Translations under genes and position numbers: made by a program
Shown: one piece after another, positions 12,201-25,701 of the stretch
How positions within the stretch are numbered: the first letter of the stretch is position 1
Layout: each line of letters opens with the position of its first letter
NCBI GenBank assembly: GCA_020086605.1
Contig: JACBWW010000002.1
Location: 23,487,405 to 23,551,404 of the forward strand
Direction of reading: 5' to 3'
From: Lanius collurio
Lineage: Eukaryota > Chordata > Aves > Passeriformes > Laniidae
DNA: 64,000 bases
The notes under the pieces: model-generated
What the model saw: only the letters and a program-made list of their open reading frames with translations
Told to the model about the DNA's origin: nothing
Database searches by the model: none

Positions 12201-13019
12201 TTTCTGAAACACCTGTGGAAGTGAAACTTCACAGTTCCTTGTTATTCATGTCCTTCACTAACAATTTAAGTTCGAATATTCACACTTTTTCTGTCAATAC
12301 CTTTGCATGCCTTGCTCACTGCAAATGCTCATGGATAAATTTCAGCAGTAAATAATAAGTTGTAATGCAACAACATTCATAACATTGCATAATATGTGGA
12401 ATGTTATACCTTAGGTGCCTTGAGCAGGCACTGAAGCACTAAGTTGCATTCTATAATCTATTTCTTTTTAACAGATATCAGAATGTTAGGAAACAGTTAT
12501 ATGTGAAACTGAGACCATCTATCAGCATCCTAGTGGGTGACTGCAAGTACACTGTCTGCCTGTCAGTCAGTACCTGTTTTCTTTTCTTCTGTGTTCCCCT
12601 TTGCCCTAGATGTCTCTTTTTAAACCTCATAAAAAATGAGGTACTGCTATAAAAGCAATGACCTGGCAAAGTGTGCAGTTCTTGCCACTTGGTGCACACC
12701 TCAGGTACTCCACCTCCAGCTTTGCAGCTAACACTGCCTGAGACACCAGTGCCTCAAGAATACTTTTACTGTTAGACTTTTACAGAAATAACCAGAATAT
12801 TCACGACAGTTTTACTGTATTAATACCAACTTGGAAATCTGAATAAATTCTCACCCCCGTTTAAGATATTTGGTTGTGACTGTGAATTTATATATATAAC
12901 ACATGAATGTAGAACATATGTGTAAAGCTATGTGTAAATCATAAATAGCTTAGCTGAAGGTGTTAAACACCAGACAAATTACACAACTGGGAAATACAGT
13001 GACGAATGCATGCCCATTA
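6209..13019. other. intronic sequence, no recognisable feature
   Basis: About 6.8 kb of AT-rich sequence with no ORF above about 100 codons and no CR1 3' end, LTR ends or tRNA-like sequence. A 10-T run lies near 11935. ORFs such as 9348-9653 (- strand) lack recognisable domains. Nothing else can be supported. Confidence 0.6.
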
Positions 13020-13380
13020 AAATTCTCCTGCTTAGTTATTCTGATTTCTTTCCCTATTTGTTCCTATTCTTTATTTTTCTCCAAAAATATGCCTATCTTG
13101 ATTCTACATTATTTCTTTTCATGATTTTTTTTTTTCTGGGAAGTAAAATATTTTCTATTCTGTCCTTCACTGCCATTCCCTTTGTTGTCTGCCCATCTCT
13201 GTTGCCTTATTTGCTGATCCCTAAATATTGCTGGCGTGCCCTCTGATTCTCTTCCACCTTTTTCTCTTGCTCTTCATTTCTCCTTTTGTCTGTCTTTTCT
13301 CTCCCTCACCTTGTCATGCCTTTCTGTCTCCTACCTTCTTTTATCATAATTGTCATTCCAGTCACTCTTGATCTCTTCTG
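13020..13380 (+). repeat. pyrimidine-rich, purine-poor block on the + strand
   Basis: For about 360 bases the + strand is dominated by T and C, with repeated TTTCT, TCTCC, CTTTT and TGTCT words. No fixed period is visible. A 78-codon ORF (13010-13246), rich in Phe, Leu and Ser, is a direct product of this composition. Because the stretch is in the sense direction of PRKN, it would give a long polypyrimidine RNA tract. It is not followed by a recognisable exon. Confidence 0.6.
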
Positions 13381-16300
13381 TAAGGACCACAAAGCAGTGA
13401 GGCCTCTAGGCAGATGAAAGCCTAAGCAAAACTGACTCTGGAGGTGGAGTAATGAAACAGGGTCGCTTTTAGGGTCAGTTTTTGTCTGTGATCACTAGAA
13501 GAAGAATGTTTGGTATTGTCCTTTGGCTGCATAGGAGAACCAGCTAGTCTTATTGCCCGACCTCTTTCTTTCCCACCTGGTGACCAGGAATATTCACATT
13601 CACATGTTGAATGCCTGGCACTGTGTCTGTGTGTCCCCTAGAGAGAGGCAATGGGAGTAGTAACAAGTGAAGGCTGGTATGCTCTGATAACTTGTCCCAA
13701 GACAGCTGCTTGGGAAAGAGAAATTTGTGTCAAAGGGAGTGTGGGGCTCAAAGCCTTGATTGTTTTTTGACAAACACACTTCCTTCATTATCCTTACCAA
13801 GTAAAAAACAGTTAATAAGAACTTGGGGCTTTTTTCTCTTTTTCCTTCTGTAGCCATGCATGCACATAAGCACACATAGACACAGCCTGCAGCAGAATTT
13901 ATAGCCAGCTAAAACATGAACTATAGTACTAAAAAGTTCTTTTCTTTGCTTTCTACTGTGTTTAGAAAATGAAAGAGTGCAATACCAGGTACAAAGGAAG
14001 CTCAGCTTGTCAGTTAAATGGGCTGCCTGGCACAGCCACATTTTGCTTGTCATGATCCATGGCCCCAAGTAATATCCTCTGTTGATATCACTGCTGGAAG
14101 AAGGCTGGAAATTATGGAGGCGTTTTTGATAATAACTGCTAGCAGGGAGACAGTATTTACCAGGAGTCTGCAATGAGACTCTCAGGTAAATAATAAGCAT
14201 TTTAGAAAAACAACCTAATTATATATTTAATCGCTTGGAGCCGTTCCATTCACTTGGGAAAATAGCGTGTGTTTTGTAAATCTACCTAATTATTTATTTG
14301 GGAAGAAAGCAATTCTAGCCTCTGGGGTAGATGTAGTGTGAATTTTTTGACTTTCTGTGCAGATCTGATATGCTTGAGAATGTGTTTTAAAAAAACACAT
14401 CTCAAAATACCAAGCCAAGACAATGCACAAATGTTATTAATGCAGTGAAGATGTTTTACTTTTCTATCCAGTGTTCTAGTATTTCTATAAGGGCTTCAAA
14501 CTTTATTCTGCTTTAACACAGGCATCTTAGTATTCTCAGTAAGATAAGCAGTAAAGTGCAAGCAGCCGTATTTCTACATGGCACACTGTCTAAATAGGGA
14601 GTTTTGAGGCCACTAATGAATCAAACTAAATCTAGTCAGCAGTCATTAAAAGCTAGAGCACATTTCAGGTCTGAAACTCCATAGCATCTTTGCACTGGAC
14701 GTGATGGTTTTCTCTTATGATGGTATGAATAATGAATTGCATACTTTGGCCATAACTGGTTACTAGCAAGAGAACTGAATGTCTAATATATGTCAGAATT
14801 AAAATAAGTAATTTTGTACAGTGTATGCCAGTCCACAGGGAGTTATTTATTCTACTAGAATACATTCTTCCCACTCTCAATTTATGCTTTTTTACTCTGG
14901 GTTTTTTCCTTAATCAAGAACTTACACTACTTTTCATAGACTGTCATTAACTGTCCTGAATTTACTTAGTGAGACCCTGTATTTGCTGTGTATTTGTAAG
15001 TGCTATGGAAGTCCACTTAAGAAATTAGTTTTTATTTTTCTAATATTTTAGAAATTGTTTTTGGCAGAAAATACACCAGGGCAGAAGCATTTACAAATCA
15101 TATATTTACTCTATGTAATGATAAGTAGAATTTTCATAATAAAATGTATAATCAAGAGGAATTATCTGAAGAATCAGTTTCTTGACATTGCATTTTCTTA
15201 CAAAGTAAATTATGGTGTACTGCTAAAAATGCAAAATGCTATCAGCATTTAGAATATTTTCATTCTCAAAACAAATGTAAAATATTTTTCAGTTTAAAAA
15301 ACTTAGTATATTGATTTTGAAGGCTGATCACAGCCTCTATATCTCCTCCTGACTTCATCAGGATTTATAAGGGTTTTACATGAAACCTATTTCTCATCAG
15401 AGAAACATCAAAAGCTCAGGACAAACCAGTGACATTATGCCTATAATTGAACACTTCCTCTAAAGGGACAAAGTTCTTCTCTGGAGTTAGATGTCTTCCA
15501 CAATAAATAAGAGGAAAAATTCTAACAGAGAGTTCTTACATCATTCTGTACCCATTTCTGTGTTTCATCCCAGGGTAACCTCAAACTCTCACATCTTTTA
15601 CTTATTGCTCTTATTCCAGGTAACCTGCAGCTCACTCCTTTGTTTCCCTCCTTTCAGAAAATTCTGACATTTCTCCTGATTATATTAGGTTCTTCAACAA
15701 TGAAAGGAATATTGCTCTACTGCACAGGAACATGCATAATTAGCACATGCTTAACCTGGTTGGTTCATACTCAAAGACTTATGTTTATGCATGGACCTTC
15801 AAACCTTTCTGGATAAAGAAATTTTCATGCATCAGCCTCATTGCTAGATAGCATCAGTGTCATCAACGTGGACTGATTCAGGGAACTGATCTATTATTTC
15901 TAAGTAAAGCAATTTTCCTTGCATTTTTCCAGCATATATAGAAATGCATCCTAACCTGAAAAACACTTTATTTCAAAACACATTGTATTCAAAAGTGATT
16001 TCAATCCTTCATGCATTGTATGACTATCCAAGCACACAGAAAGCAAAGTAGTGACTTTCATGTGCTGGATGAAGCTCATGAAAGTGTTTTCTCTCTTTTG
16101 TTACGCTGCATTTTTTCTAGGTCCCCGTTGAGCAGCATTCTATAATACATGACATATAAAACCCTTTAAAGAAAATAACCTCCAGTTCATTGTATTATTC
16201 TAATTTTGTTTACAAAATAGTAGGCATTTACAACGTTTGTAGAACTAGAAAATATATAACACAGTGGATTGATGTCACACTCTTTAATTACAGACTGAAG

Positions 16301-19300
16301 CAGTGCAACATTGGGATTTAGTGCAGATAGCAAGGTCCAACCATAGAGCAAATGTAAGATGGTTTAACCCACGCTTTCATTTCAGCCATGGTGGAGCCTG
16401 AACATTAACTGAAATTTGGTGAGGGAAAAGTGTTCCTTTAGAATGGGATACCTCTATGCCAGGTTTGTTCTCTAGATGCCATACAAGTTGTGTGAGTGAT
16501 GTCATTCAACAGACAGTGGCAATGAAATTCAGGATAGCCTCTGCTCCTGTTGCACTGGGAGAGTTTCATAACTTTAGCAGGATCCTCATGTAGCTGCTAT
16601 GGGTGCGTTAAGGTCACTCCTGTATCTCTCACAAGGCAGCCAAAAGATTGACTGATTGAGAGGAAAGCAGCATAATTGAAGTGATATTACATGGAATATA
16701 AGGAGATTTATAATGACAATTTTGGTATTCCAGAAAGCAGGACTGGTGTGTGACCAAGATTTTTCTCAGAGGTGATTACTACTTTAACTATGGTAATTAA
16801 AAATACCCTCTAAATCATATTATGTCACAAGTTAAATATTTGAAAGCAACATTAAGTTGCAACTGAGAGAGCTTGTTTGTACTAGAAATCTTTATAGTCC
16901 TTTTAGAAGAGTATTCTAAAGTTTAACTTACTATCCTACCTGAGTTACATATTTTTTAAATGGCAGGATTTTGATGGACAGCTCCCAGTGAACCTAATGT
17001 GAGTTTGGGATAGATCTTGGTGTTTGAGAATATAAATGAAAATACTCGTGGCTTAAAATCCTTCTTCCCCAGGATTTAAAAAGCCATTTGAATCTTGACA
17101 TTGAAGTGTCTGGTATGGGGAAAACTGTTTGGTTTTGATCATAACATTGAAATTCTGTACAATCAATTCATCCCAGTAACAAAACTCTCACAAATTCAGA
17201 AAGTTGGGGGTTGTATGTAGAAAGCTTCCTGGCCATTTCAATAGAGACTGGAAAACAAAGGATACTTCTGAGATAAATTTCTTATCTTAGGTACTACTGG
17301 AAAATGTGGATTTATGCCGACAATAAAGACAAAATGAGATTAAATTCTAGTCCTCAGAATTCAAAAGCACAGAAGAGTCTTATTGTGAATGACAATTCAG
17401 TATCTTGGAGAGGTTTTAAATATAAAATGTTCTGTAGACCATATGTTGTGATATATCCAAGGAACCTGAAAATATGGTCCTCTGTCTTTTCTAGTTTCTC
17501 ACAGTTCCGGTGTGATGACGTTCTTTTTTGATTCACTCTCTGCTCTATTTTGAGAGGCAGTTTTCCATCTGAAATTAAGGCATAGTACTAACAATATGAC
17601 ACATACAGTATGGTATTGTTTGCAGCCAGAAAATGGTTGCTAATGCACCAGAAAAATTTGGAAGAGATAACACTGAAATCTTGGCTTGCTTCAGCCTCCC
17701 ACTTACAAACTGCTGATCTGGCAGCATCAATTTACACCCAAAAATATGGGCAAATCTAAGCAAAATGTAATGCAATGATTTGTACCTGCAAAGAGTAGTC
17801 CTGACTTAACTTGCTTTGAGTACTTTTAAAAGTAACTAAAATTACTCTAGATTTATGTTCCTGATCCTTGTCCATCAAGTTTGATATGTGTGCAGATATA
17901 TGTACATTTCACTTTCACTTTTTAATCTGAACTTCATTGTGCTAAAATTTAATATTGGGAAGATAATGCAATTCAAATGCACAAGTACATCTTTACTTAG
18001 CTTTGCATTAAATTTTTAATTTTTTTTATTAAGAGACACATTATTTAGCTTTATCAGTAAATTTGACTATATTGACAAAATCTTTCTCTGACCTTTCTTT
18101 CAATATAAATCAGTGAAATTTTCTGAATTTTTCCATCTCTTAGTGAATGGCTTTATATTGTAGTTCAAATCTAGTCATCCTACTGATACTGAATACCTAT
18201 ATAATAATAATAAAATTATCACACCTGAAAGTAAAATATTATTACAACCAAACTGATTGCTTTTAAGGGTGAATTATTAATGTAGCTATTCATGTTTAAA
18301 TAAGTATTATTGAAAGACATATCTCTTAAGCGCATATTGTATGTTCCTAAATTTTGTCATGTGAGGCTTTCCCCTTATTTCAGAAGTCCTCTACTTCTTC
18401 TAAGTGACTAGAGAAGTGTAACTTTGTGTATTAGGCTTAGAATGTTTTATTTTCTTGCCCATGGAGAAATGACATTTTACAGGCATTTTGAGATAGTTGT
18501 CACTCATAAACTGCCCTTCTCTAACAGTCTTAACTCATTTTTTCAAAGCCAGTTGCAAAATTTATTGCCAAAACACTTGTTTCCATTTCCCTGTGTAAAA
18601 AATAAAACTCTGCCTTTTATGTTATTTATAAAAGGTGTCGATTACCTATATGTAGGAGGGCAAATTTAAAGTTAAGTTGTTCAAAAAGCTTCCTGTGTGG
18701 CTGCTCCCAAAGACCGCTGTGTGCAGTTTTCCTCCTGTGCCTGCTCAGGCAGTGACTCCTGACAAGGTCACTTATTGTATTAATGTGTCGTGTTGTGTAA
18801 AGTATTAGGTGTTCATGTGATTGTTTATAAGTTAGGTGCATTTATAGCCACTTTATAACTCCACTGCTCTTGTCCCAAGGGGGGCTTAGGTGGAGTGCAT
18901 TTACAGCCCCCAGACCTCTAAAGAATATCAAGTTGCACAGTTTTTAGTACAACTTAGAAAGGAAACTTCTTTTTAATTATTTTTCATGTTTTTTTCTTTT
19001 CAGAATGTGCACAAGCAGTGCTAAAGTTAGATTTGTTGAAGAGCAGGTCTGGGCACAGTTCAGCACTGGTGCCAATTAGAGATATCTTGCAAATCTAAGG
19101 AATGAAAATGGAAACTTTATGCTCTAAGGGAAGAATCCTTGATTTCCGCTGGCACATGCTTTTAGCTCACAGCTTATGACACTTTTTATATGTTGGAAAT
19201 CTACTTTGCATAACTTGAGAGGTTTTAAAAAAATATTATACTATTCCTCTCCCTCAGGACCCTCTACAGTTGGAATCTTAGTAGTAAGGGAGCCTGTTTC

Positions 19301-19496
19301 TACAGGCAGATGGATATGAAAAATAATGCTAATAAAATTTATAAAACTCTTTTTAACATTTTTATAGAAATATATTTGTAAAATGTATGTGGAATACAGG
19401 GTAAATGATGCCATTTTATGGCTTAATATTGCTCAGTTAGGATGACTTGCATAGCTCCCTCATGGTTTTGCCACTGTTTTTTTTTTATCCACTATG
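13381..19496. other. intronic sequence, no recognisable gene
   Basis: This is AT-rich sequence. It includes a perfect 9-bp inverted repeat with a 3-nt spacer at 14380-14400 (ATGTGTTTT and its complement). The 150-codon - strand ORF at 13748-14200 shows no domain, signal peptide or family resemblance and overlaps another chance ORF. Nothing else was recognised. Confidence 0.6.
14380..14400. repeat. short perfect inverted repeat (9-bp arms)
   Basis: ATGTGTTTT at 14380-14388 and AAAACACAT at 14392-14400 are exact reverse complements separated by AAA. The size is compatible with chance in AT-rich sequence. Confidence 0.7.
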
Positions 19497-19612
19497 CATT
19501 TTATATAAACATAAATATTTGTATATGTGAGGTATGCATGTATATGTGTAGTATACATATATATTCAAACAGAATACATATGTGTACATACACATGCACA
19601 TAATTATATATA
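19497..19612. repeat. AT/GT alternating low-complexity tract
   Basis: This is a run of mostly alternating purine-pyrimidine steps (TATATG, GTATAC, ATACATATG, ACATACACATG) with no constant repeat unit. It is probably an old, decayed TA/CA microsatellite. Confidence 0.7.
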
Positions 19613-22600
19613 GAAAAGTGTAGCTTTTGGGTTAGAAGTCAAGAAATCTCAGAAATTGCTCTACTGCTTTTACTATTTCATTTAATGAAGTCATATTTTC
19701 CTTTGAAGTATTTATTCACAACTTCAAATGAAGTCATTTGGATATGATTTTTTATGTTACGTTAGAAGAGCTGAACCACTGGCTGTTAAGAAACATTTAA
19801 CATCATCATATTAAGCATGCATACTTTGCAAGTGGTCAGTTGTGGTAAGAGTTTCTGCCTCTGTTTTTCATAATTTTTTAATGTTTTTCTCTTATATTCC
19901 TTCTCCTTCTGTGGAATATTCTTTTTTTTTTTCTCTGTTTGTTGTTTTGTTAACTCATTAAAGATTTTATTAAAAAATCAAACAAAAAACCAAGCAAACA
20001 AAAAAAAAACCCAAACTCAAATGTAACGTAAAACTCATGTAGGTATTGGAAGAGGAATGAAGGTGAGAATAAATATTGAAATAAATAAGCAAACATAAAG
20101 GAAAGATGGAAGTAGACTCCAACCAGTAGGAACAGCTGCAGAAGTGAAAAGGAGATGGTTGGCTGCAGGAAGAAGGCGTGGAATTGGCAGTATCTCCTTC
20201 TTTCGTCCTCTTCAGAGGATCACAACAGTGATTCAGTGTGATTATCTCACTCTGGGGAAAGTTGTGGTGTAGCTGATACTTTGTTTTCTCCACCTTTTGG
20301 CCTTCACGGTTAAGACTGGAGATCTGTTCAAACCAAACTCTGAGGAAATGAAGGTGACTTTTAGACGACTGTTGTTTTGCTGTGTTTGCCTCTTTCCTTT
20401 GTAGAATGGCTGTTTTCTCAAGCCACCTTCCATAGCTGCCAAGTTTTTGCACACCCTATTAATTTACCTTTTCTTCAGGACTACATGGCCATTCACTTTT
20501 CTTCTTTCTTTTTATCTTACCTCTTCTTCCATGCCCTAAAACTGCATTTAAGGAATGAATTATATTTGACACTAGTGTGCATCGCTTTTTCACATGTGTG
20601 TCTGCCTTACTTAGAAGCTATGCAGTTAACATAAAGTAAGGATTTGTTTGCCAGTCCATCTGAAGGAGAAGTTTATTGGTCCTTACTATTGTAAGCTTGA
20701 ATCTCCACAACAAATTAAAAAGGCAGTTAAAGGAAATCTTTAAGGATTAAAAGTGGGGGAAAAAAAAGGTGCGATTTATAAGACTGTGGAAAATGTTTTA
20801 AAGGACAGAGATTCAGTGAGAACGATGCTAAAATATGCGAAGCAAGATGAATCAAACAATGCATAGGGTTGCAAGACTTAAAGATGACTGGATGAGTCAC
20901 TAAATATCTGTGAAGAACAGAAGGAAAACTGCAATACCATTAGATATTGTGGGAATTACATTTGAGATAAATATAAGCACAAGAAAAAGTTGGTAGAAAA
21001 TTATTCTGTCATCTAATTTTGCTGGCTAGTGAGAATCTATATGCCTATTAAGCTCTGAGTGGTTAGCATCTTGGAAACCCTGCTGAAGGACACAAAGAGA
21101 TCACAGTTATTAGAAGTGAAATGGGACACAATAGCTCTATTAGAGTCCCCATTTCTAATAGTCCTTTCCTGCTCTCTGAAGCGGTCAGCATGGCATCTGT
21201 CTATTTCTTCACTGTAAATGGATGAATATTCTCTGCAAATAATGCAACCAACTACATTACTGGTAATGCTTATAAAATCCTTGGTGACTTGGAAAGGACT
21301 TTTGTTGCCTTGGATGTCAATTCTAGGGGAAAATAGCATACAAATGTAACCGATCCTGTTGTATATGGTGCTACAGTGCCCAGAATGGAGCTAAGGCTTA
21401 CAAAACTTATTGCAACTCAAAAACATAGCTCCATATGCAAAAGAAAAATCTGTTAGAAATTTGAGTGTCTGGCTTTGTTGTGAAGTAGGACATGTCTGAA
21501 TAGGGGTCTAGCTGGGAGAAAGAACATTAGTGATAGATGGAAGCATCAATGAGATATATAGTCCTGATAGAGTGATCCTTTGGGAAAGAAATACTGATTT
21601 CAAAAAATGCTGTTAAAAGTGATTCTGGAGTATTTTGGTTCTGTATGCCCATGTGTTTCAGGCCAACAGGGTAGAGCAATAATGAAATATTTGTCATATT
21701 CTTCATATACTTCAGCTTTCTTCTGAAATGGCTTTAAAACTTGCATTTACACATTAGATGTGATACAAGACATATAGATTTCAAAACATAAAATGAAAAT
21801 TTACTTAATTCTGTTACTTTACTGCTTTCCTTTTTTTTTTTACAGAATGTTTGTTATGTCTGATGACTCTACATGAATATGGTGCACTTACATGAATTTC
21901 ACCTTACTTGGCTTTTTTAATATGCTCTATAATCAGAGTTACTTAGTGGAAAACTCAAAGGTGTGTGTTCTGGTACATCTAGCACTGAGTAGATCATCTT
22001 ACAAGTGATGCCATTATGCCAATGCACACGGCATCCTGGAGTCCCTTGGTGGCACTACTTGGCATCCTTCCTGTGCACATTCAGATCTTGCCAATTCAGC
22101 TTGCTGTGTTGCAGTATTTCCTCTCAAGTTCACAGGAATATTTAAATGGCAGGTGTTCTTTCAATTCTTCAGTTTTAACACCTAATTGCTCCCCTCATTT
22201 CCTCTGTCCCATCCTTTGTGTTTTTACCGTTCACCTTTAGTCAGCTAAGATCTCCTCAGTGCAGGAATACTCTTTCCACTCTTTAATTCCTTCCCATGTA
22301 ACTCTCTTTATCTGTGCTCTGTGTCTCATATTATTCTTCCTGGGACATTTCCTCTCCATTCCTGATTGAACTTCACAAACTTTCTTTTCTCTCTTCCAGA
22401 CTCTCACTGTTTTATTGCTTTGGCAGCATGGAGTGTCTAATTTGCTTTGCATCCATTTTTTTAAACTCCATTGGCCAGCTTTAACTTTTACTCTGTTCTT
22501 TGGTCTTGTTGTGCCTCCTCCCTGCTTTTATCATCTACTACCTCCACTCTAATTGTAAACTCTGAATATGGAAACAGTCAGCAGTCAGCTTTGACAGTGC

Positions 22601-22964
22601 TAATGTCCTTTCAATGAGTCAGAACCTAAGGAGTGAATGAAATGCAGCCCAGTTTCATATGGTCAAGCTTTCCCTTTCTATAAGTGCATGGGTCCCAATC
22701 ATATTTCCTGATGTCACCATTTTCAATGACCTTGTGGGATAGTAAAGTCCCTTACACAATTTCTTGGCACAGATACTGCCATCTGTACATTTCAGGGTTT
22801 GGGTTGGGTTTTAAATGTAAGGGGAAAAGGGAGTTGAAGTAAGGGGGTCTTACCTTCTCTTTTTTTTTTCTCTATTCTTTTAACTCCCATTCCTTAATTT
22901 CATTATTCTCTTTCTGATGCCTTTTAAAAAAAAAACTGTTATCATTTCTATGGCAAGAACATGA
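19613..22964. other. intronic sequence, no recognisable gene
   Basis: The stretch holds an A-rich tract near 19970-20010 and T runs near 19921 and 21830. Its longest ORF is 160 codons on the - strand (19970-20452). The first half of that ORF is hydrophilic and the end is a Phe/Leu-rich tail created by the A-rich tract, so it looks like chance. A pyrimidine-rich segment spans about 22180-22560 on the + strand. No mobile element was recognised before the CR1 start. Confidence 0.6.
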
Positions 22965-24179
22965 AAGCCCTGCTATCAAACATGATTTCCTTTTCTGACA
23001 AGGTACCCCACCTAGCTGATAATGGGAAGCCAGTTGATGTAATCTTTTTGAATTTCAAGAAAGCTTTTGATACTGTCTCTCCTGAGATCCTTCTGGACAA
23101 AATGTCCAGCACAGCTGGATAAACACATCATGGGATGGGTGAGTGACTGGCTCACAGGTCAGGCATAAAGGATTACAGTGAATGGGGTGACATCAGACTG
23201 GGGACTTGTCACTGGTGGGGTTCCACAGGGCTCCATCCTCAGCCCTGTGCTCTTCAGCATCTTCGTAAATGACTTGGACACAGGACTGGAAGGGATACAG
23301 GGCAAGTTCACAGAAGATACAGAACTGAGAGGAGCTGTTGACTCCCTTAAAGGCAGGGAGGCCCTGCAGAGAGACCTCAACAAATCAGAGGACTGGGCAA
23401 TCACCAGCTGTATGAAGTTCAACAAGGGAAAGTGTTGGATTCTGTACCTGGGGTGGGGACACCCCTGGATTTATGGACAGACTGGGGAATGGGATCCTGG
23501 AAAGCAGTGCTGCAGAAAGGGACCTGAGGATCTTAGTCATTGGCAAGTTGAACATGAGTCAGCCCTGAACAGCCAGGAGGGCCAACCCTGTCCTGGGGGG
23601 CATCAGGCACAGCATCACCAGCTGGGCAAGGGAGGGGATTGAACCACTCTGCTCTGTACTGGGGCAGCCTCACCTCGAGTGCTGGGGCAGTGCTGGGTGT
23701 TAAGAACTAAGAAAGAGATGAAGTGATTAGAGAGTGTCCAAAGGAGGGCAACAGAGATGATGAAGAGCCTTGAGGGGAAGCCCTATGAGGAATGGCTGAG
23801 GTCACTTGGTCTGTTCAGCCTGGAGGAGACAAGACTGAGAGGAAACATCATTGCACTCTAAAACTTACTCATGAGGGGGAGAGGCTGATCTCTTCTCCCT
23901 GGTGACCAGTGACAGGACATGAGGGAATGGCCTGAAGTTTTGTCAGGAGAGGTTTAGGCTGGATATTACAAGAAGGTTCTTCCCCCAGAGAGGGCTTGGG
24001 CACTGAAACAGGCCCCCCAGAGGAGTGGTCACAGTACCAATCCTTGTTCAAGAAGCACTGGGACAATGCTCTTGGGGCCCATGGTGTGACTCTTGGGGAT
24101 GGTTCTGTACAAGGCAAGGAGTCAGACTTGATGACCCTTTTGGGTCCGTTCCAACTCAGCATAGTCTATGATTCTGTGA
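22965..24179 (+). mobile_element. CR1 LINE, 5'-truncated copy
   Basis: This is the 3' part of a chicken-repeat-1 (CR1) non-LTR retrotransposon in the sense orientation of PRKN. It begins within the reverse-transcriptase region (reading LADNGKPVDVIFLNF and KAFDTVSPEILLDKMSS). It continues through the VPQGSILSPVLFSIFVNDLD block and the GREALQRDL and MKFNKGKC blocks. It ends in the CR1 3' UTR, whose final words are TCTATG ATTCTGTG, matching the family's short terminal repeat. As usual for CR1 there is no obvious target-site duplication or poly-A tail. Full-length CR1 is several kilobases, so this is a truncated dead copy. It is the clearest evidence for a sauropsid, most likely avian, genome. 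Confidence 0.95.
22982..23642 (+). pseudogene. broken CR1 reverse-transcriptase ORF
   Basis: This is the C-terminal half of the CR1 ORF2 protein, interrupted several times. The first reading frame runs from 22982 and hits a stop at 23120-23122 because bases are missing near 23112, where the family reads SSTQLDKH. The correct reading resumes in another frame and then meets an in-frame TAA at 23166-23168. An open stretch follows from 23178 to 23642. The catalytic box, normally FADD in CR1, reads FTED at 23307-23318, so the first catalytic Asp is Glu and the preceding Ala is Thr. Past about 23470 further frameshifts degrade the match. The enzyme cannot be active. The opposite-strand ORFs over this region are shadows. 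Confidence 0.92.
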
Positions 24180-25655
24180 ACTTTTGAAAAAGAAATTTGT
24201 CTTGATGCTGCATTAGTCAGGCTTGGCATTGCACTGATTTCTCTCAATTGCAGTGGTTTCTAAGGGATCTATGATACGTGGTCAATTAGTTGTGATATCT
24301 TGAAAACGTATAAGCACTCACAGGAAAAAAGAATCATTTTAAAGTCAGTTATCTATGTGGATTCTCTGCTGTCTAATACATTGTGAATTCTTATATCCAT
24401 CTTTCCCATAGATACTCACCAGGTACCTTTCCTCTGTCCATCTGCTTATTTCTTCAGGACTTGTGATAATTTTAATTTGTACTTCTCTGCATAATCAGTC
24501 AATGTATTTAAAAACTGTGTGAATGTGTGGTATGGGAAGGTGAGGGAAGAGACAGTCAGATAATTTTTAAAAGGTCCAGCTCCTGAGGCATAATGTCAAA
24601 TGTCCTAAATGTCTTAGCTGCATCTTAATTTTTTTTTTCCATACTGCCATTCTGATGATGCAGGAAGAGGCAATTGTATTACTTTCCTGATGACTTAAAG
24701 TAGTAATAATTACATATCTGATGTTACTAGATTCTCAGCATCCTGCGTTGGGACAGTTATGATTCACTTATTGGTGACTTCATTAATTCATTTCAGAGGA
24801 TGAAAGCTTAAAAATTACTTTTTTAAGATTTTCACATATAGACTTGACAGTCTGAAAGATGTCTTAATGTCTAATTTACAGTTCTTTGAAATCATCAGCT
24901 TTTCCAAATGTATAAGTTTCAACAGTTATTAGGAAATAAAAGTCAATTAGCACTTCTAGTATATACCATGAAAAGATATTTCCCTAAGGTGTAAATGTGT
25001 TACTTAGTAAGACTACTAGCCAGTTATGTCTTGTCAGTATCCAGAATGTGAAAGCTTTGGATACATCTAAATAATGAGAAAATCAGTTTACACTTCATAT
25101 ACTGCAGTAAGTCAATAAACAAAACTTCCCAGCATCCATTGGAAAGCTGTGAGATGCACTGTGCTGTCTCTTCCATTAGGAGATGGATACCATAAAAGAC
25201 TGTGAAACTTTCCCATGCACATATTGAGTGGATTAAAGGAGTGACTTTCACTGAATATATTACTATTTTCTAGCCTTCTTAAAGTGAGATATTTATTCCC
25301 CTGAGAGGAGAAAAACCCTGCTTTACTGAGATTGCTGACTGGGCCAGGGAAGGTTGGTTGTTAACATTAAACTTCTAACCATCCCATCCTCCTCTTGTGG
25401 CTTTATGTGTTAGAGGAGACAGGTGCTTTCAGCCTTGTTCCTGCTTTGATGCAATTTCATCATTCCTTCTGGCTTCTTGTTCCTTTGGTCCTTTGGCCAT
25501 TCTTTTTATATCAAATGAAAAGACATCAGCTTTTCAGGATAAGTCCTTTGGTAAGAAATATCAACCCAGCAACCTTCTGTCTTTGCTTATAAATCCTCAC
25601 TTTAATGTTTGGAAAGACCTTTGCTTTTCTGAAAGGAAACAGTCATTGAGGGTGA
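24180..25655. other. intronic sequence, no recognisable feature
   Basis: AT-rich sequence after the CR1 3' end. Only short ORFs occur, none recognisable. A 116-codon + ORF (25397-25747) runs into the CT/poly-T tract and is not supported. Confidence 0.6.
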
Positions 25656-25701
25656 ATCTCTCTCTCTCTCTCCTTTTCTCTCTCATTTTTTTTTTTTTTT
25701 T
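25656..25701 (+). repeat. (CT)n tract followed by a 16-T run
   Basis: About eight CT units (25656-25672) lead through TTTTCTCTCTC to an uninterrupted T16 at 25686-25701. It is a polypyrimidine simple repeat in the sense strand of the intron and is likely length-variable. Confidence 0.95.

Noticed and set aside
13748..14200. 150-codon - strand ORF
   Set aside because: No motif, compositional bias or homology that I recognise, and it overlaps another unrelated ORF in a different frame.
19970..20452. 160-codon - strand ORF, the longest in the window
   Set aside because: No recognisable domain. Its hydrophobic end is encoded by an A-rich tract and it overlaps other chance ORFs. There is no splice or promoter context, so coding is not supported.
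23869..24162. 97-codon - strand ORF
   Set aside because: It lies antisense to the CR1 3' region and has no independent support.
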